Part shown: in pieces, positions 1 through 5,061 of the stretch
Layout: each line of letters begins with the position of its first letter
Position numbering within the stretch: position 1 is the stretch's first letter
From: DAOUMF01 sp034411955
Lineage (GTDB): Bacteria > Chloroflexota > Dehalococcoidia > SM23-28-2 > RBG-16-64-32
NCBI GenBank assembly: GCA_034411955.1
Contig: DAOUMF010000189.1
Coordinates: 1-5,329 of the forward strand
Length of the DNA: 5,329 bases
Direction: 5' to 3'
Program-made: the position numbers and the translations under genes
Notes under the pieces: generated by a model
What the model was told of the DNA's origin: nothing
Databases searched by the model: none
Seen by the model: the letters and a program-made list of their open reading frames with translations, nothing else

Positions 1-163
1 CCAGGGCATGCGACGCCAGCCGGGCGACGACATCGAAGGGGCCGACGATCGTGTCCGCGGATAGGATCTTTGCATCGGCGACGGCCAGCCTCCTGAGTCC
101 CTGCTGGACACGCCTCTCCGTTCCTGCGGCGCATTTGATCAGGATGTATGCACGCACCGGCAT
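1..163 (-). CDS. Lrp/AsnC-type ligand-binding (RAM) domain protein, partial
   Basis: The first 54 codons are visible; the 3' end lies beyond the left edge. The protein starts MPVRAYILIKCAAGTERRVQ and continues through a short acidic segment to SADTIVGPFDVVARLAS. This is the beta-alpha-beta pattern of the Lrp/AsnC effector-binding (RAM, dimeric alpha/beta barrel) domain, with the typical G-P-[FY]-D-V turn. The domain begins at residue 2, so no helix-turn-helix precedes it, as in the stand-alone RAM proteins of about 75-100 residues. Such proteins usually form dimers or higher oligomers that bind amino acids or other small effectors. The ATG at 163 is preferred because GGAGG lies 8 nt upstream; an in-frame GTG 6 nt earlier would be too close to it. 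The gene starts 24 nt after the stop of the cyclase fusion, so the two are probably co-transcribed. The ligand is unknown. Confidence 0.8.
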   Translation of the reverse strand, partial: MPVRAYILIKCAAGTERRVQQGLRRLAVADAKILSADTIVGPFDVVARLASHAL

Positions 164-187
164 GTGCACTGCCTCCACAGGCGTGCT

Positions 188-1588
188 CTACGGGCCTTCC
201 TCCCGCCAGAGCACCTCGTAAACCTCGACTGCCTCCTCGAAGCCCTTGAGCGCCGTCCTGCCCCTGCTGGCGAACCTGAACTGCTTACCTGCGACCAGTT
301 GCCGTACGACATCGGAGGCGAGTATCTCGCCACCGCGGGCCTGAGCCGCTATCCTGGCCGCAGCTATCACCGCCGTTCCGAACAGGTCCTCGTCCTCGGC
401 TATCGGCTCCCCCGCGTTCAGCCCTATGCGCACCAGGATCTCCTCCGCTCGTCCTGCCTGCCCGCCTCTGGCGGGAGCTGTCGCAGGGCGAGCGGCGTTC
501 CTCTCAGCGAACGCCCGCTGCATGGCGATGGCGCTCTCCAGGGCCCGCGTGGCCGACGAGAACGATGCCATGAACCCGTCGCCCAGCGTCTTCAGCTCCG
601 ACCCGCCGTGGGCCTTCAGCGCCTCCCGCACGATGCGTTCGTGCTGACGGAGCAGGTCGCGGGCTTTGGCGTCGCCTAGCCGCTGGGTTAGCGCGGTCGA
701 GCCTTCTACGTCTGTGAACAGTATGGTGCGGAAGGCGCCCTCTTCCGTCGATTCGGCCTTCGATGCGGCCTCCTCGCTCTCGCCCAGGAACTCATCGATG
801 GCGCTTGCCACTGCTTCCGTATCCTCCCGGAAAGGCATTCCCGACGTCCCTTCCAGCAGAACGAGGCGTGCATCTGGTATTCGCGAGGCAAGGCCTCGTG
901 CGACGTCTACCTCAGGCCAGCGGAGCTGGCGGCGGTGCAGTACGAGGGTTGGTGACCTCACCTGGGGCGCGAGGGCGGTCACATCAAACTCGCGGCTTGC
1001 CGCGTAGAACGCCTGCAGCGCCTTCTGCGTGGTGCACTCACGCATAAACGCAGCTATCCTCCTCGCCTCCTCAGCCCGCGACCATCCAAAGCCAACATGC
1101 GCCAACGCCTCAGTATAGGTCTCCCAGTCCTCCTGCACGGTTGCACGGACGGCCCGAAGTTGTGGCGACGACTGCAGGTAGTCGGCGGCCCGCAGATAGG
1201 AGCACCACAGGACGAGGTGCGATACCTTCTCTGGATGACGAACAGCATAGGTGATGGCCGCCGGCCCAGCCTGCATAGGGCCGAAGAGGGCAAACGTCTC
1301 CAGGCCCACGCGGTCTACCACTGCCTCCACGTCCAGCACATGGGCCTCAAGCGAGTAGTCGGTCACATCGCGGTCGGACAACCCAGTCCCTCTGCCGTCG
1401 TAGCGGATAACCATTCTCTTCTCCGCCATGCGCTCGTACCAGCGGCGTATCTCAGGCCACTGCCACTCCAGTTGGATGTGGCTCCAGGGAATGAGAGCCA
1501 TGTTCACGAGCGGCATGCCTTCCCCCAACGTCCAGAACGCTATGCTCACGCCGTCCTTGGTTGTGGCGTACTGAATCCGCGGCTCCAT
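188..1588 (-). CDS. Alpha/beta-hydrolase-like domain fused to class III nucleotide cyclase domain
   Basis: The protein has 466 residues. Residues 1-270 match the alpha/beta-hydrolase fold found in cyclase fusions of Actinobacteria and Chloroflexota (DGVSIAFWTLGEG near the start, RYDGRGTGLSD at 62-72, HPEKVSHLVLW at 118-128). Residues 286-463 form a class III adenylate/guanylate cyclase domain: FTDVEGST with metal Asp293, LKTLGDGF with Lys333 and the second metal Asp337, then DLFG with Asp401 and Arg412. Lys333 and Asp401 fit ATP as substrate, so cAMP is the likely product. The hydrolase half looks dead: the nucleophile motif reads GPMQAG (Met105 in place of Ser), and the usual acid and histidine positions are about Leu222 and Gly250. 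In the cyclase, the transition-state Asn is Ile408. No signal peptide or membrane segment is seen, so it is probably cytosolic. AGGAG lies about 12 nt before the ATG, with a strong promoter just above it. Family assignment is firm; activity and sensed ligand are inference. Confidence 0.9.
   Translation of the reverse strand: MEPRIQYATTKDGVSIAFWTLGEGMPLVNMALIPWSHIQLEWQWPEIRRWYERMAEKRMVIRYDGRGTGLSDRDVTDYSLEAHVLDVEAVVDRVGLETFALFGPMQAGPAAITYAVRHPEKVSHLVLWCSYLRAADYLQSSPQLRAVRATVQEDWETYTEALAHVGFGWSRAEEARRIAAFMRECTTQKALQAFYAASREFDVTALAPQVRSPTLVLHRRQLRWPEVDVARGLASRIPDARLVLLEGTSGMPFREDTEAVASAIDEFLGESEEAASKAESTEEGAFRTILFTDVEGSTALTQRLGDAKARDLLRQHERIVREALKAHGGSELKTLGDGFMASFSSATRALESAIAMQRAFAERNAARPATAPARGGQAGRAEEILVRIGLNAGEPIAEDEDLFGTAVIAAARIAAQARGGEILASDVVRQLVAGKQFRFASRGRTALKGFEEAVEVYEVLWREEGP
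461..475. repeat. Short perfect palindrome inside the cyclase coding region
   Basis: CCCGCC-TCT-GGCGGG forms a 6-bp stem with a 3-nt loop. It lies within the stretch encoding residues about 363-383 of the cyclase fusion, a low-complexity Ala/Arg/Gly/Pro segment between the second metal-binding motif and the VRIGLNAGEP strand, where relatives normally have a short loop. It may be a small in-frame palindromic insertion or simply GC-rich loop expansion. Confidence 0.4.
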
Positions 1589-1614
1589 GGCAGAAAGCCC
1601 CTCCTAGCGCAGCA

Positions 1615-1643
1615 AGCATAGCGCCGAAGGCGAGAGGAGTCAA
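1615..1643 (-). promoter_or_regulatory. Sigma70-type promoter of the hydrolase-like/cyclase gene
   Basis: Read on the minus strand, TTGACT (1643-1638) and TATGCT (1620-1615) are separated by exactly 17 nt, close to the sigma70 consensus. The predicted start near 1608 gives a leader of about 20 nt that contains AGGAGGGG (1599-1606) ahead of the ATG at 1588. This implies that the cyclase and the following RAM-domain gene can be expressed independently of the tRNA upstream. Confidence 0.65.
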
Positions 1644-1694
1644 AGGAGCGAGGGACAGGGGGAATTACTGTAGGACGAGGCAGAAATACGGAAG

Positions 1695-1787
1695 TGGCGG
1701 AGGGAGTGGGATTCGAACCCACGAGGGGGCTGTTCACCCCCTACCCGCTTAGCAGGCGGGCGCACTCGGCCACTATGCGATCCCTCC
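1695..1787 (-). tRNA. tRNA-Ser(GCU)
   Basis: The minus strand folds as a class II tRNA of 93 nt. The acceptor GGAGGGA pairs perfectly with TCCCTCC. The anticodon arm is CCCGC-CTGCTAA-GCGGG with anticodon GCT (plus-strand 1751-1753), which reads AGC/AGU serine codons. A long variable arm with a GGGGG/CCCCC stem is typical of tRNA-Ser. The T arm is GTGGG-TTCGAAT-CCCAC, the discriminator is G, and the CCA tail is encoded (1695-1697). A TATACT -10 box lies 17 nt upstream. No T-run terminator is visible between the tRNA and the cyclase promoter. Confidence 0.96.
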
Positions 1788-1803
1788 GCGTGTCGCCAAG
1801 AGT

Positions 1804-1809
1804 AGTATA
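1804..1809 (-). promoter_or_regulatory. Probable -10 box of the tRNA-Ser gene
   Basis: TATACT on the minus strand ends 17 nt before the mature tRNA 5' end, leaving a short 5' leader. The -35 region is weak: the best candidate is CTGCCG at 1830-1825 with a short 15-nt spacer. The call rests mostly on the -10 match and its position. Confidence 0.45.
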
Positions 1810-1836
1810 GCAAAGAGGTGGACCGGCAGACCCGTG

Positions 1837-1915
1837 CTGTCACTTTGAGCGTGGCCGAAGGGTCTCGTCGCGGCGCTAGATTCTTCGTCGGCCTGCGGCC
1901 TCCTCAGAATGACAG
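1837..1915. repeat. Imperfect palindromic dispersed repeat (CTGTCATTCTGAG type)
   Basis: The outer arms CTGTCACTTTGAG (1837-1849) and CTCAGAATGACAG (1903-1915) are inverted copies with 11 of 13 positions matching. The inner arms CGAAGGGTCT (1856-1865) and AGATTCTTCG (1878-1887) match at 8 of 10. The whole can fold as a 79-nt imperfect hairpin. No coding potential is evident. The style resembles non-autonomous palindromic repeats with TGTCATTCTGAG ends that recur in intergenic regions of some bacterial genomes, including Chloroflexota; that is recalled knowledge and was not checked here. It lies between the ferredoxin and the tRNA-Ser gene. Confidence 0.7.
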
Positions 1916-1925
1916 AAGGTCGAGG

Positions 1926-1986
1926 ATTCAGAATGACAGGATGCGAAGGGCTCAGGCTCAGAGAGCGCGAAAGGCTCAGAACGACG
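1926..1986. repeat. Fragmented copies of the adjacent dispersed repeat
   Basis: The terminal core recurs twice after the main palindrome: TCAGAATGACAG at 1928-1939 and a diverged TCAGAACGACG at 1976-1986. A second word, GCGAAGGGCTCAG (1943-1955), is repeated 24 nt later as GCGAAAGGCTCAG (1967-1979), 12 of 13 identical. These look like decayed or partial copies of the same family next to each other. Nothing coding is seen in this interval. Confidence 0.55.
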
Positions 1987-1990
1987 TGAA

Positions 1991-2046
1991 GTTGGGTGGT
2001 TTGCTGGTTCTCTGGTCTGTTGGTTGGGGGTGGAGAAGGGGAGGGG
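1991..2046 (-). terminator. C-rich, G-poor tract after the ferredoxin gene; candidate Rho loading region
   Basis: Immediately after the ferredoxin stop, 30 of 56 transcript positions are C and only 4 are G, in a genome where the two are otherwise balanced. Such unstructured C-over-G stretches are typical of Rho utilisation sites. Within it, 1997-2028 is a degenerate 8-nt tandem repeat (plus-strand TGGTTTGC, TGGTTCTC, TGGTCTGT, TGGTTGGG) that places ACCA every 8 nt in the RNA. No intrinsic hairpin with a U-run is visible. The Rho role is inference. Confidence 0.35.
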
Positions 2047-2535
2047 CTAGCCGGCGGCTTCGGCGGTCTCCAGGAGCTCCATCGGCTGGAAGAGGCGCTT
2101 CTTGAGGGCCTCGCGCGGCGGGTCGATGTAGATGGCGTTCCAGCCGCAGGCCTCCTCGCAGAGGCGGCAGCCGGTGCAGCGCTTCTCGATCACCTTGGCG
2201 ACACCGAAGAAGTCGCCCACCTGCTCGCCGGAGGTGTCCAGCTCCAGGGCGTCGAAGGGGCAGATGCTGATGCAGAGCTCGCAGCCGGAGCCGATGCAGT
2301 TGTCCTCGATGACGATGGCCTTTGGCCATTCGCGGCGGGGGAACTCCTTGCAGACCTCGCCGGCCTCGTCGAGGATGCACTCCACGGGACAGACGACGCC
2401 GCAGGCGCCGCAGTCGATGCAGAGGCCGGGGTCGATGATGTGGATGCCGTTACGCTCGCCGGAGATGGCCTGGGTGGGGCAGCGCTTGGTGCAGGCGGTG
2501 CAGCCGATGCAGGTATCGATGATCTTGTAGGACAT
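2047..2535 (-). CDS. Four-cluster [4Fe-4S] ferredoxin
   Basis: The 162-residue cytosolic iron-sulfur protein starts MSYKIIDTCIGCTACTKRCP. Four cysteine motifs are visible: C9-x2-C12-x2-C15-x3-C19-P; C39-x2-C42-x2-C45-x3-C49-P; C80-x4-C85-x2-C88-x3-C92-P; and C120-x2-C123-x2-C126-x3-C130-G. Two bacterial-type dicluster modules can thus bind four [4Fe-4S] clusters. Extra cysteines sit at 53 and 62, and the third motif carries a two-residue expansion. It is an electron carrier or the electron-transfer subunit of an oxidoreductase; the partner is not evident here, although low-potential carriers make sense beside TCA-cycle genes that feed 2-oxoacid:ferredoxin oxidoreductases. An upstream ATG at 2583 would add 16 residues unlike the family; ATG 2535 begins right at the first cluster strand, has AGGG 6 nt before it, and has a promoter above it. 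Confidence 0.92.
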   Translation of the reverse strand: MSYKIIDTCIGCTACTKRCPTQAISGERNGIHIIDPGLCIDCGACGVVCPVECILDEAGEVCKEFPRREWPKAIVIEDNCIGSGCELCISICPFDALELDTSGEQVGDFFGVAKVIEKRCTGCRLCEEACGWNAIYIDPPREALKKRLFQPMELLETAEAAG

Positions 2536-2553
2536 AGGTTCCCTTCGGTGCCC

Positions 2554-2583
2554 AGTATACGGGCGGGGCGGCGAGTTTAGCAA
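2554..2583 (-). promoter_or_regulatory. Probable sigma70-type promoter of the ferredoxin gene
   Basis: On the minus strand TTGCTA (2583-2578) and TATACT (2559-2554) are 18 nt apart, in the 53-nt gap between the SRPBCC gene stop and the ferredoxin start. The expected transcription start near 2547 leaves a leader of about 12 nt containing AAGGGA. This would allow the ferredoxin to be expressed independently of the sucCD cluster. Confidence 0.5.
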
Positions 2584-2588
2584 GCGGA

Positions 2589-3062
2589 TTATTCGTTTTT
2601 CTCTTCAGGTTCAGCCTTGCTCTCCTCTTCGGCGGCGGGCTCTGCCTCAAGCATGCGCTTGAGGGCGGAGAGGGAGCGGTCGAGGTTGCGCGCGTAGAGG
2701 GCGCCGGTGAGCGGCGTGAGGAACGCCAAGGGGCCCTCGATATCGATGCGCAGGGTGGCGACGGTGCCGCCGTCGAAGGCTTCTGTGATGTGGTCGAAGA
2801 TGAGGCGGACGCCCGGGAGGGAGGAGGAGGCCCAGGCGAAGGAGCGGCCGGGGTTGACCTCCGTGACCTCCCAGACGCTGGCGAAGGGGCTGAGCTTGAG
2901 GGCGATGCGAGCCGTGCAGCCCACGGCCAGGGGGCCTTCGCAAAGGGGCTTGATCTCCCTGAGATGAGGGTTCCACTCCAGCCAGCGGTCAAAGTCGGCA
3001 AACGCCTCGTAGACCCTGGCGGGTGGGGCGTCGATGGTGAGGGAGCGTTGCAAGGACGGCAT
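2589..3062 (-). CDS. SRPBCC (START/polyketide cyclase-like) domain protein
   Basis: The protein has 157 residues. Its opening, SLTIDAPPARVYEAFADFDRWLEWNPHL (residues 7-34, quoted in two halves: SLTIDAPPARVYEA then FADFDRWLEWNPHL), is the characteristic first strand and helix of the SRPBCC helix-grip fold. It is followed by beta strands at about 49-110 and a long C-terminal helix at about 114-139. Members form a deep hydrophobic pocket for lipids, polyketides or other small molecules; many have no known activity and no catalytic residue can be assigned here. Residues 140-157 form a Glu/Lys-rich acidic tail outside the fold. No signal peptide is seen. AAAGGAGG lies 8 nt before ATG 3062, a near-perfect ribosome binding site. 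The gene starts 24 nt after sucD, so it is probably in the same operon. The ligand is unknown. Confidence 0.85.
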   Translation of the reverse strand: MPSLQRSLTIDAPPARVYEAFADFDRWLEWNPHLREIKPLCEGPLAVGCTARIALKLSPFASVWEVTEVNPGRSFAWASSSLPGVRLIFDHITEAFDGGTVATLRIDIEGPLAFLTPLTGALYARNLDRSLSALKRMLEAEPAAEEESKAEPEEKNE

Positions 3063-3086
3063 GCGGGGTGCCTCCTTTCTCGCCGC

Positions 3087-3974
3087 TCAGGCGGCGATGT
3101 TACGCTCGCGCAGGACGCGCTCGGTGGTGGAGCCGATGTCGGCGGGGCTCTCCACTATGGTTGCGCCGGCGGCGGCGAGGGCCTCCTTCTTGGCCTGGGC
3201 GGTGCCGGCGGCGCCGACGATGATGGCGCCGGCGTGGCTCATGCGGCGGCCGGGGGGAGCGGTGGCGCCGGCGATGAAGGCGATGACCGGCTTGGACACT
3301 CCGTCGCTGATGTATTCGGCGGCCTGCTGCTCGGCGAGGCCGCCGATCTCGCCGACGAAGACGACGGCGACGGTACCCGGGTCATCGACGAACATGCGCA
3401 GCGCTTCCAAGGGGGTGGTGCCGACGACGGGGTCGCCGCCGATGCCGACGCAGGTGGACTGGCCGATGCCGCGCTCCGTGAGCTGGGCGACGACCTCGTA
3501 GACCAGGGTGCCGGTGCGGGAGATGACGCCGACCTTGCCGGGGGAGAAGACGTCGCCGGGCATGATGCCGACGCGGGCCTGGCCGGGGGTGATGACGCCG
3601 GGGCAGTTGGGCCCGACGACGGTGATGTCGGACCCCTGAAGGAAACGGCGGACGCGGACCATGTCCATGGCGGGGACGCCCTCCGTGATGCAGACGATGA
3701 CGGGGATCTCGGCGTTGGCGGCCTCAAGGATGGCGTCGGCGGAGAAGGGTGCGGGGACGAAGATGAGGGAGCAGTTGGGCTGAGCGGCGGCGACGGCCTC
3801 GTGGACGGTATCGAACACGGGGACGCCGTCCATCGCCTCGCCGCCGCGGCCGGGGGTGACGCCGGCAACGACGTTGGTGCCGTACTCGATGCAGCGGCGT
3901 GTCTGGAAGGAGCCTTCCTTCCCGGTGATGCCCTGGACGAGGAGACGCGTGTGGGAGCCGACGAGGATGCTCAT
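3087..3974 (-). CDS. sucD: Succinyl-CoA ligase (ADP-forming) subunit alpha
   Basis: The 295-residue protein is full length for SucD, which with SucC interconverts succinyl-CoA, ADP/GDP and phosphate with succinate, CoA and ATP/GTP in the TCA cycle. The N-terminal Rossmann CoA-binding domain carries GITGKEG (15-21) and VTPGRGG (39-45). GPNCPGVI (121-128) and SRTGTLVYE (152-160) follow, and the phosphohistidine loop is RRMSHAGAII with His247. Ser246 stands where E. coli has Gly. The start at 3974 fits known N-termini, and AGGAGGTCC lies about 10 nt upstream. The ATG overlaps the stop of the DinB-like gene (ATGA), which suggests translational coupling. Malate-CoA ligase beta subunit (MtkB) is homologous and cannot be strictly excluded, but nothing nearby supports it. 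The partner sucC ends at 5100, separated by the DinB-like gene and the transposase cassette. Confidence 0.95.
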   Translation of the reverse strand: MSILVGSHTRLLVQGITGKEGSFQTRRCIEYGTNVVAGVTPGRGGEAMDGVPVFDTVHEAVAAAQPNCSLIFVPAPFSADAILEAANAEIPVIVCITEGVPAMDMVRVRRFLQGSDITVVGPNCPGVITPGQARVGIMPGDVFSPGKVGVISRTGTLVYEVVAQLTERGIGQSTCVGIGGDPVVGTTPLEALRMFVDDPGTVAVVFVGEIGGLAEQQAAEYISDGVSKPVIAFIAGATAPPGRRMSHAGAIIVGAAGTAQAKKEALAAAGATIVESPADIGSTTERVLRERNIAA

Positions 3975-4468
3975 GGGGCTTTGGACCTCCTGGCGTGGCT
4001 GGCCGCGGCCAACTGTGCCGCGTGCTCGGATACGTGATGCGTGAACATTTCGGTGTACTCCAGAACGTTGCAGGTGCTGCCATCGGCGAGGGTGATGGGG
4101 GCGGAGAGGTGCTGGGGGCGGAAGCCGCTGAGGAGGCGGAGGGTCTCCCGGCGGTGCGTGGCCAGTTCGTCCATCAGGTCGCGGACGGAGCGGCCGCGAC
4201 GCGCCTCCCCCTGGCGCTGGTTCCAGCCGTCGATGTCGTTGATGGCCTTCAGTTCGGCCTCGTCCGCCTGGCCGAAGGCGGAACGGAGGCGGACGTGGAC
4301 GCGCAGTTCGTTGGATACGACGTGGGCGAGGGCGTCCCGGTACGTCCAGCCGGGATCAGGGCCCGGCTCGTCCCAGGCGTCGTCGGCGACGGAGTCGACG
4401 GCGCGGAGGAGATCACGGTGGGCGACGTGGAGGGCGTCGATGGCGGCTTCGATCTGGGGCGGAGTCAT
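3971..4468 (-). CDS. DinB-like / maleylpyruvate isomerase N-terminal-like four-helix protein
   Basis: The 165-residue, largely helical protein contains HVVSNE with His49 at the end of the second helix and FTHHVSEHAAQL with His145 and His149 in the last helix. This is the three-histidine (H...HxxxH) divalent-metal site of the DinB/MDMPI superfamily of four-helix bundles. W-T-Y-R-D-A-L-A-H at 41-49 is the usual lead-in to the first metal histidine. Members include thiol-dependent isomerases and transferases (mycothiol, bacillithiol) and many of unknown role; no substrate can be read from the sequence. It lies between sucC and sucD and its TGA overlaps the sucD ATG by 4 nt, so it was fixed inside a sucCD operon. 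No strong Shine-Dalgarno is seen before ATG 4468. A TATTAT box lies about 15 nt upstream. Cytosolic location is expected. Confidence 0.82.
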   Translation of the reverse strand: MTPPQIEAAIDALHVAHRDLLRAVDSVADDAWDEPGPDPGWTYRDALAHVVSNELRVHVRLRSAFGQADEAELKAINDIDGWNQRQGEARRGRSVRDLMDELATHRRETLRLLSGFRPQHLSAPITLADGSTCNVLEYTEMFTHHVSEHAAQLAAASHARRSKAP

Positions 4469-4483
4469 GGCTAGCCGCGCCCC

Positions 4484-4489
4484 ATAATA
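4484..4489 (-). promoter_or_regulatory. Possible -10 box before the DinB-like gene
   Basis: TATTAT on the minus strand lies 15 nt before the ATG at 4468. No convincing -35 element is visible at 16-18 nt spacing, and the predicted leader would be only a few nucleotides. If real, it would let dinB-like and sucD be transcribed despite the cassette inserted after sucC. Confidence 0.25.
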
Positions 4490-4536
4490 CGACGGCGGAG
4501 GGGGAAAGCGGAAGGTTGCCCTACCTCCCCGCCCCT

Positions 4537-4559
4537 GGCGACCTGAAGGTCGCCGCTAC
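4537..4559 (-). repeat. REP-like hairpin with GTAG foot, after the original sucC end
   Basis: GGCGACC-TGAA-GGTCGCC (4537-4554) is a perfect 7-bp stem with a 4-nt loop. On the minus strand it is preceded at its 5' foot by GTAG (4559-4556), the tetranucleotide at the foot of REP hairpins recognised by RAYT transposases in E. coli. The loop is identical (TTCA on the minus strand) to that of the two hairpins flanking the nearby transposase gene, although the stem sequence differs. The TAG of the foot is also the stop codon of the sucC tail copy. Confidence 0.7.
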
Positions 4560-4618
4560 TTCGCGCCGCCCGCCGCCTCTACGGCCTTCTGGGCGGCCTC
4601 GCCGAGGCCGGAGGCGGG
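4556..4618 (-). pseudogene. sucC: Detached copy of the sucC 3' end
   Basis: Read on the minus strand this encodes PASGLGEAAQKAVEAAGGAK followed by TAG at 4558-4556. It matches the last residues of the sucC at 5100-5329 (RASGLGEAAHKAVEAAGG) in the same frame. The copy ends in AK before its stop, probably the ancestral sucC terminus, while the resident sucC stops two codons earlier at a junction-derived TAG. It has no start codon or ribosome binding site, so it is a remnant left on the far side of the transposase cassette. Confidence 0.85.
4565..4616 (-). repeat. 52-bp direct repeat, copy 1 (in the sucC remnant)
   Basis: This stretch is identical to 5103-5154 at 51 of 52 positions; the single difference is C at 4589 versus G at 5127 (Gln versus His codon on the coding strand). 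The two copies are 538 bp apart and bracket the transposase cassette exactly. Confidence 0.95.
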
Positions 4619-4619
4619 C

Positions 4620-4644
4620 ACCGCGGCCTGAAGGCCGCGGCATG
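4620..4644. repeat. REP-like hairpin, left inverted copy
   Basis: CCGCGGCC-TGAA-GGCCGCGG is an 8-bp perfect stem with a 4-nt loop (4621-4640), followed by CATG. It is the exact reverse complement of 5062-5086 over 25 bp. It lies 11 nt beyond the transposase stop codon. Confidence 0.9.
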
Positions 4645-4655
4645 AATGGCGTGCT

Positions 4656-5048
4656 TCATCGCCTCTCGAGCTTTTCCAAACGTTCCTTTTGAGACCTCAC
4701 GTATTGTCGACGTGTTGTCAGTGACTCAGGCTGGATGGACCTGAAGCTATATCCGCGCTGCCAGAAATGATCTGAACCGCTGTCCAGTTTCAAATCGGGG
4801 AAGGCCATGTGCAGCCTGCGGGAAGATATCCCTTTCAAGAGGTTCATAACCCTGGGCAGCGTCTGGTCTGGGCGCAGTTGGAGCAAGAGATGGACATGGT
4901 CTACGGCAGTCTCGCACTCCATGAGGTGGATCCCCTTGTCGCGAGCCGCTTTGCGGATAAGGTCTTTCGCCGCGCGGTCGACATCACCCCGAAGAAGCCA
5001 CTTTCGCCGCTTTGTGGCAAACCACACGTGGTATGTAGCGGGCGTCAT
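4656..5048 (-). CDS. tnpA: Y1 HUH transposase, IS200/IS605 TnpA or RAYT-like
   Basis: The 130-residue protein has the layout of the Y1 transposase family: YHVWFATKRRKWLL at the N-terminus, the HUH motif DHVHLLL with His51 and His53, HFWQRGYSFRSI (94-105), and the catalytic tyrosine helix RRQYVRSQKE with Tyr116 and Gln120. All catalytic residues are present, so it may be active. Such enzymes cut and rejoin single-stranded DNA at hairpins through a 5'-phosphotyrosine. The length suits IS200/IS605 TnpA, but the flanking inverted REP-like hairpins and the lack of tnpB suit REP-associated tyrosine transposases (RAYT). The start at 5048 lies only 13 nt after the right hairpin (5062-5086), and the upstream ribosome binding site is weak (GAAGA), as is common for transposases. 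It is co-directional with sucC and may be read through from it. Confidence 0.9.
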   Translation of the reverse strand: MTPATYHVWFATKRRKWLLRGDVDRAAKDLIRKAARDKGIHLMECETAVDHVHLLLQLRPDQTLPRVMNLLKGISSRRLHMAFPDLKLDSGSDHFWQRGYSFRSIQPESLTTRRQYVRSQKERLEKLERR

Positions 5049-5061
5049 CGTGATATCTTCG

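Noticed and set aside
164..679. Plus-strand open frame opposite the cyclase domain
   Set aside because: It has Arg/Leu/Pro-rich composition with no recognisable motif, while the opposite strand encodes conserved cyclase motifs.
1561..1843. Small open frames overlapping the tRNA-Ser region on both strands
   Set aside because: They run through the tRNA and promoter, lack ribosome binding sites and have no family resemblance.
1837..1986. CRISPR array
   Set aside because: The repeated words are inverted, diverged and irregularly spaced, with no constant spacer length and no cas genes nearby.
2536..2583. Upstream ATG that would lengthen the ferredoxin by 16 residues
   Set aside because: The extra residues (Pro/Arg-rich) do not resemble ferredoxins and would cover the probable promoter; ATG 2535 starts right at the first cluster motif.
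2790..4037. Long open frame on the plus strand opposite sucD and the SRPBCC gene
   Set aside because: The product is a low-complexity Gly/Asp/Ala string typical of the antisense frame of a GC-rich gene, and sucD opposite it is unmistakable.
4537..4640. Hairpins read as intrinsic terminators
   Set aside because: Neither hairpin is followed by a U-run on the transcribed strand, and both carry REP-style feet and shared loops.
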